IMG/VR virus record: IMGVR_UViG_3300020165_000140
Span: 1 to 25,313 of that record
Length of the DNA: 25,313 bases
Direction: 5' to 3' (one strand)
DNA from: a virus
A program made the position numbers and the translations under genes. The notes under the pieces are model-generated. The model did no database searches. It was not told where the DNA came from and saw only the letters and a list, made by a program, of their open reading frames with translations. The first letter of the stretch is position 1, and each line of letters opens with the position of its first letter. Positions 22,378 through 25,313 of the stretch are shown here, one piece after another.

Positions 22378-23214
22378 TCATTTCAGCTTGATCATCTTCA
22401 TGTTGTAATTGTCAACGCCTTTGCTGACGATCTGATCGTAGTTGTCAACGCGCTGAAGTTTCTGTTTAAATACAGAGTAGTTGACTTCATGGTGCCAACG
22501 CTCGTATCGCCAAACGACTTTCACAAGATCTGGATGTTGCTCTCTTAAACTCTCAGCGAAGTCGCGTCTGTTGTTTGAGTCAGCGTACACTTCTTCTGTA
22601 TTGCCGCCTTTCATCTTGAGCGTTCCGATCTTATCACAGAAGAACGCATTGAAGAGCAGTGTGCAGTGATCGTCTTTCAAGATACGCAATGAGAGATCAG
22701 TGTCTTCGTTGTACTTACCGCGCCATCGATGCTCGATGTCGTTGCTCAGTAGAATGCAAGAGTAGATTCTTGTGTTCATCATGTACGGCTTTCTCGTTGA
22801 TCCTTCTGGAACAAAGAAGCGATAATTCATTCCGCTCATCTTTACGTTCTCGTATCTATCTGTGAAGTCTTCAACGGCTCTGAACGTCGCTGATGTTTTC
22901 ACTTTGATCTTTCTGTTGTTGTTGAGACGACCGAAGCCAGAGATGTTGTCGTCAAGAATCCAGTGTCTTTTGTGTCCTTCTGAAATGCTGTGTTCCCAAA
23001 CCCAGTTTCGTGCTGGTATTGAGCCTTGCCCTAAGTTACTGAACGGTAGTACTAAGATCTTCGCTTCATCAATCACTGAAGCATAGTCATCGAACTCTTG
23101 TGCTTCGATCACAATGCGATAGTTGATGCCGATGTCTTCAAGTGCTTTCGCTGTGAGTCGAGATTCGTGACGACCTTTGCTGATGATGTAGATTGGATAT
23201 TTTGTCTGTTTCAT
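22378..23214 (-). CDS. Phage glycosyltransferase, TET-associated glycosyltransferase (TAGT)-like
   Basis: The 278-residue protein has the pattern I associate with the TAGT family of phage glycosyltransferases: PIYIISKGRHESRLTAKALE (7-26), VIEAQEFDDYASVI (35-48), LVLPFSNLGQGSIPARNWVW (54-73) and HWILDDNISGF (84-94), in which Asp88-Asp89 resemble the nucleotide-sugar/metal-binding acidic pair of GT-A folds. YNEDTDLSLRIL (168-179) holds the second acidic site. Some TAGT enzymes are predicted to glycosylate modified pyrimidines in DNA; a virion or surface target is also possible. No hydroxylase or hydroxymethyl-pyrimidine synthase is visible in this window. The start overlaps the neighbouring small gene by ATGA, so both are likely made together. 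Confidence 0.72.
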   Translation of the reverse strand: MKQTKYPIYIISKGRHESRLTAKALEDIGINYRIVIEAQEFDDYASVIDEAKILVLPFSNLGQGSIPARNWVWEHSISEGHKRHWILDDNISGFGRLNNNRKIKVKTSATFRAVEDFTDRYENVKMSGMNYRFFVPEGSTRKPYMMNTRIYSCILLSNDIEHRWRGKYNEDTDLSLRILKDDHCTLLFNAFFCDKIGTLKMKGGNTEEVYADSNNRRDFAESLREQHPDLVKVVWRYERWHHEVNYSVFKQKLQRVDNYDQIVSKGVDNYNMKMIKLK

Positions 23215-23483
23215 ATGAAAAGCGTGTTTTCTTCATCTTCATCAATGTACAGAAAATACTTTGGCGCAAGTGTTTCTTTCTTAGGAAACCACACGCTCTT
23301 TGTGTTCGCTGTCAGATTCTGATCGATCATCTGTGCGAACATCTTGACGTGATGATACGTCTGAAATGACACGATGATCTGCTGAACTGGCTCTGTGTTC
23401 TCTTGCAAGAACTCTGGCATTGAATGCCATTCTTTTTCCCATTCGTTCTCAAACGTCGGAAACATGTCTATTTGATCACTCAT
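23211..23483 (-). CDS. Small protein with TKSVWFP motif, coupled to the glycosyltransferase
   Basis: The 90-residue acidic protein begins MSDQIDMFPTFENEWEKEW and contains PVQQIIVSFQTYHHVKMFAQMIDQNLTANTKSVWFPKKE. From memory, small phage proteins with a similar 'IxVxF...FAxxI.Q..T..TKS.WFP' pattern occur beside glycosyltransferases of the type encoded next door; function unknown. Overlap by ATGA with the glycosyltransferase and by 8 nt (ATGAGTGA) with the upstream small gene suggests strict co-translation. A regulatory subunit or substrate adaptor is possible, without direct evidence. Confidence 0.75.
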   Translation of the reverse strand: MSDQIDMFPTFENEWEKEWHSMPEFLQENTEPVQQIIVSFQTYHHVKMFAQMIDQNLTANTKSVWFPKKETLAPKYFLYIDEDEENTLFI

Positions 23484-23634
23484 TCTTTTTGAAGTTTTGA
23501 TTGTCGAACCACGTCAAGATCTGCTCTGTTGCTCTGAGTCGTTCGTCGTTGTTGATGTCTTTGAAGCATTCACGCCATGCAGAGAGTCCGTCTCTGATTG
23601 TGTTGATGATCTGCTCAGTCTCTCTCGATACCAT
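23476..23634 (-). CDS. Small helical protein, 52 residues, unknown function
   Basis: ATG at 23634 to TGA at 23476 gives MVSRETEQIINTIRDGLSAW..., 52 residues, mostly helical, ending TWFDNQNFKKNE. The frame fills what would otherwise be a gap of over 130 nt, overlaps the upstream gene by 20 nt and the downstream gene by 8 nt (ATGAGTGA), and has an amino acid composition like its neighbours. I do not recognise a family. The coupled overlaps are the main support for it being real. Confidence 0.65.
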   Translation of the reverse strand: MVSRETEQIINTIRDGLSAWRECFKDINNDERLRATEQILTWFDNQNFKKNE

Positions 23635-23776
23635 TTTTTCTCAAGTCTTTGTTCATTTGATCTACTAATGAACGAGGGAACTTCTCTCTCGTCATTTGTA
23701 GTGCTTCAGATGCGTCGACATTGCTGTCAACGAGCGCGATGAAGTAGTTCCATTCTTTTGAATCTCGCAAAATCAT
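23615..23776 (-). CDS. Small protein with C-terminal NGIERD tail, 53 residues
   Basis: I place the start at 23776 (MILRDSKEWNYFIALVDSNV...), 2 nt after the preceding stop; a longer version from 23929 would read through the neighbouring gene in another frame and gives a low-quality, Arg/Ser-rich sequence. The product has VDASEALQMTREKFPRSLVDQ, a possible small helix-turn-helix-like segment, and the tail MNKDLRKNGIERD, shared with the otherwise different protein at 22017-22223. Function unknown. The end overlaps the next gene by 20 nt. Confidence 0.7.
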   Translation of the reverse strand: MILRDSKEWNYFIALVDSNVDASEALQMTREKFPRSLVDQMNKDLRKNGIERD

Positions 23777-23778
23777 GA

Positions 23779-23982
23779 TCAGTACAAATCTGGAAACTCT
23801 CTTCTGTGATACTTCGTGAACAGATAGTCGCCATCTGTTTTGAGTTCTTGAACGAGACTCATGATTCGAGCGCGTTGTTCTGATCCTCTTTTGTAGACTC
23901 TTGAGTCTTCTGTTCTTTGATAGTGCCAATCGTGTGCTTTGAGCAGTTGATCAAGCGTTTGTTTTTTCTCTGTTGTTGTCAT
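23779..23982 (-). CDS. Small charged protein, 67 residues, unknown function
   Basis: The product begins MTTTEKKQTLDQLLKAHDWHYQRTEDSRVYKRGSEQR and ends DYLFTKYHRREFPDLY. The part LDQLLKAHDWHYQRTEDSRVYKRGSEQRARI looks like a short helix followed by a compact charged unit, but no known family comes to mind. The start has the leader AAAAACAAGAACA directly before ATG, identical to that of the methyltransferase gene, including the first codons ACA ACA ACA GA. The gene ends 2 nt before the next start. Confidence 0.75.
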   Translation of the reverse strand: MTTTEKKQTLDQLLKAHDWHYQRTEDSRVYKRGSEQRARIMSLVQELKTDGDYLFTKYHRREFPDLY

Positions 23983-23996
23983 TGTTCTTGTTTTTA
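23969..23996 (-). repeat. 28-bp repeat covering leader and start codons, copy 1
   Basis: The minus-strand sequence TAAAAACAAGAACA-ATG-ACAACAACAGA is identical to 24631-24658. It contains the stop of the methyltransferase gene, the A-rich leader and the first four-plus codons of the 67-residue protein (MTTTE). It probably acts as a strong translation start element and the repeat may have spread by duplication. Confidence 0.85.
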
Positions 23997-24644
23997 TTTT
24001 TTTATGAATGCGCTGTTTGTGTCCCAGCCGTTTTTAAATGTAGGCAATTTGATTGCAGGTACAAAGCCATGATCTTGTAGTTCTTCGATCATCAGATTCG
24101 CTCTTGATCGCCAATCAAAACCGCTCATCGGATGAAACTCAAGAATGATTGCTCTCAAATTTGGCTGAATGATATTGTAAGAATATTCCGCTCCTTCAAC
24201 ATCGATCTTCACAACTGAAGCGTCTTTGACTGCATCTTCATATCTGATCGCTTCAACAATCACGCTCTCATGCTTTCGTGAAGATTTGACGATTGAGTTT
24301 GTTGCTCCAATACCATTTGAAAGATGAAGTTCAACTTGTTGAGAGTCATCGCCTACAACAGCGAGATTCATCATCGTTGTATTTTCTCTTTCGTTCATCT
24401 TGAGAACTTCAAAAGTAACTGGTGACGCTTCGAATGCGTTGACGTGCTTTGCGAATCTTGACGCATAGAGAGCGTATTCTCCGACATATGCACCAATATC
24501 CGCGACGATATCGTCTTTGTGAAGATCAATTGAATACGCGCTTTTCATTGGGTTTTGGAAAGCATTGTTGCTCTTTGTGTTTTTCAATGCGTAATGACCG
24601 AGAGTGTGTTTGTTCTCGATGAACACTTTTTCTGTTGTTGTCAT
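23994..24644 (-). CDS. FkbM-family methyltransferase
   Basis: The 216-residue product has the class I SAM-binding motif VADIGAYVGEYALY (47-60), the acidic strand end FEASP (71-75), a central MMNLAVVGDDSQQVELHLS, and the FkbM hallmark VVKIDVEGAE (144-153), followed by AIILEFHPM. These enzymes usually methylate sugar hydroxyls, so modification of a glycan or of a glycosylated base made with the nearby glycosyltransferase is a reasonable idea, yet unproven. The start is MTTTEKVFIENKHTLGHYAL at the 28-bp repeat. Eleven nt separate it from the preceding gene. Family assignment is firm, substrate unknown. Confidence 0.9.
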   Translation of the reverse strand: MTTTEKVFIENKHTLGHYALKNTKSNNAFQNPMKSAYSIDLHKDDIVADIGAYVGEYALYASRFAKHVNAFEASPVTFEVLKMNERENTTMMNLAVVGDDSQQVELHLSNGIGATNSIVKSSRKHESVIVEAIRYEDAVKDASVVKIDVEGAEYSYNIIQPNLRAIILEFHPMSGFDWRSRANLMIEELQDHGFVPAIKLPTFKNGWDTNSAFIKK

Positions 24645-24658
24645 TGTTCTTGTTTTTA
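24631..24658 (-). repeat. 28-bp repeat covering leader and start codons, copy 2
   Basis: Second exact copy of 23969-23996, here at the start of the methyltransferase gene; it also reaches into the stop codon of the gene upstream. Shorter variants of the same ATGACAACAACAG opening are found at 14423 and, as ATGACAACAAAAG, at 20491. Confidence 0.85.
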
Positions 24659-24859
24659 AAATTTAAGCCATCTTCTTCTTCTCTCGTACTTTCTGATCAG
24701 CGTTGCATTGCTGTTCAGAACTCTTGTCGTTGCATCTGTCCAGTCAGTTGCAGACGCTGAGATCATAATGTTGAGCGAATCCCAGCGCAGTTCATTGATG
24801 TACTTGTTGACGTACATTCTGTGCTTTCTTTTACGAAAATAATTGTTCAGTGCTTTCAT
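24656..24859 (-). CDS. Small basic protein, 67 residues, unknown function
   Basis: The product is strongly basic: MKALNNYFRKRKHRMYVNKYINELRWDSLNIMISASATDWTDATTR ... and ends RKYERRRRWLKF. The clusters at both ends could bind nucleic acid. I do not recognise a family. It overlaps the 52-codon gene upstream by 29 nt, and its stop lies within the leader repeat of the methyltransferase gene. Confidence that it is translated rests on its ATG, its position in a gap-free operon and its non-random composition. Confidence 0.6.
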   Translation of the reverse strand: MKALNNYFRKRKHRMYVNKYINELRWDSLNIMISASATDWTDATTRVLNSNATLIRKYERRRRWLKF

Positions 24860-24989
24860 CTATGGTGTAGAGTTTGCGATCAACTATGAACTGACATATA
24901 TAGCTGTCTGATTTTTGTTTTTTGACCCATGCTGTGACATCATTCTCGTGAAGCATCAGCGAGATCTTGAATGCGTCATGTTGTTTCAT
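24831..24989 (-). CDS. Small protein, 52 residues, unknown function
   Basis: ATG at 24989 to TAA at 24831 encodes MKQHDAFKISLMLHENDVTA..., with WVKKQKSDSYICQFIVDRKLY, which looks like paired strands. It fills an otherwise empty 116-nt stretch and overlaps the gene before it by 14 nt and the gene after it by 29 nt. No family recognised. It is short, so the call is moderate. Confidence 0.6.
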   Translation of the reverse strand: MKQHDAFKISLMLHENDVTAWVKKQKSDSYICQFIVDRKLYTIDESTEQLFS

Positions 24990-25313
24990 TCATCTTTGTT
25001 CTGAGTTGCGTGAATGCAATCTTGTACTTGTTGAGATCTTTCACTTGTTTCTGTAAAGACTTCAACTGCTTCTCTGATTCTGCAAGTACGTCGTTGAGAT
25101 CGTCAACAATTATTTTGTGACGCTCAAGTTCTTCACGCACGTTCAGAATTGCATTGTACTGATCGAACTTCTTCTCTTTGATTAGATTGCTCACGAAATC
25201 ATACACAGCACAATACAGATCAAAGTGCTTGAGACGCTGTTCAACGACAACGTGATACTTGTGTTCGTGTTGTCGTGTTGAATAGATGATTGTTGAGTGA
25301 TCCATATCAAAGC
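24976..25313 (-). CDS. DnaA domain IV-like protein with coiled-coil C-terminus, partial
   Basis: The frame is open to the right window edge (FD before the first visible Met), so the true start is probably outside. The visible N-terminus MDHSTIIYSTRQHEHKY matches the DnaA domain IV signature (G/x-x-DHST-V/I-x-Y/H-A/S), which in DnaA contacts the DnaA box. Afterwards comes FDLYCAVYDFVSNLI and a long coiled coil (LNVREELERHKIIVDDLNDV, AESEKQLKSLQKQVKDLNKY). Short phage proteins with a DnaA-like C-terminal helix-turn-helix are known in Bacteroidota; they may bind an origin or hijack host initiation. No ATPase domain is visible here. Confidence moderate because only the signature part is seen. Confidence 0.6.
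   Translation of the reverse strand, partial: FDMDHSTIIYSTRQHEHKYHVVVEQRLKHFDLYCAVYDFVSNLIKEKKFDQYNAILNVREELERHKIIVDDLNDVLAESEKQLKSLQKQVKDLNKYKIAFTQLRTKMNETT

Noticed and set aside
23615-23929. 104-codon version of the small NGIERD-tail protein
   Set aside because: The first 51 codons overlap a better gene (23779-23982) in another frame and give an Arg/Ser-rich shadow; the start at 23776 follows that gene by 2 nt.
1-25313. tRNA genes, integrase, repressor, lysis genes, insertion sequences
   Set aside because: Looked for on both strands by motif and context; nothing in this window supports any of them.

Overview
The window is part of a tailed double-stranded DNA bacteriophage (or prophage) genome, most likely a long-tailed siphovirus infecting a member of the Bacteroidota, probably Flavobacteriia. 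Every convincing gene lies on the minus strand, so transcription and gene order run from high to low coordinates. The host assignment is an inference from three things: start codons are preceded by A-rich leaders (such as AAAACAAAATG) instead of Shine-Dalgarno sites, the exact -7 hexamer-like motif TAGCTTTG (TANNTTTG class) occurs in two intergenic gaps, and the LamG/tail proteins resemble those of flavobacterial phages. No integrase, repressor, lysis gene or tRNA is visible, so lifestyle cannot be decided.

Region 1, right end (about 25313 to 22017): a tight early-type operon of small proteins, several shorter than 60 residues. It contains a protein with a DnaA domain IV-like signature cut by the window edge, an FkbM-type methyltransferase, a glycosyltransferase of the TET-associated (TAGT) type and its small partner with a WFP motif. 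Two unrelated small proteins share a C-terminal NGIERD tail. This is the best place to look for an undescribed system, possibly DNA hypermodification.

Region 2 (22016 to 16829): recombination and replication. It holds a YqaJ/lambda-type exonuclease, a VRR-NUC protein, a PD-(D/E)xK endonuclease, a primase-polymerase/AAA ATPase fusion, another likely PD-(D/E)xK protein, a zinc-ribbon protein, a 52-residue Fis-like helix-turn-helix protein and an HNH endonuclease. Many genes overlap by ATGA.

Region 3 (16730 to 13527): small and large terminase, followed by an unusual 1.2 kb regulatory island (two unknown genes, dyad symmetries, a strong intrinsic terminator, a TAGCTTTG promoter candidate and a 25-bp operator-like dyad) that separates the terminase from the portal gene.

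Region 4 (13526 to 1): the HK97-type head module (portal, an extra-long prohead protease, capsid), head-tail connection proteins, major tail protein, tail assembly chaperone with a clear programmed -1 frameshift (A_AAA_AAG plus downstream stem), tape measure, a large tail-tip protein and two tandem LamG adhesins. The last 3.9 kb has a very different word composition (GATC almost absent) from the rest, suggesting that the host-recognition module was acquired separately.
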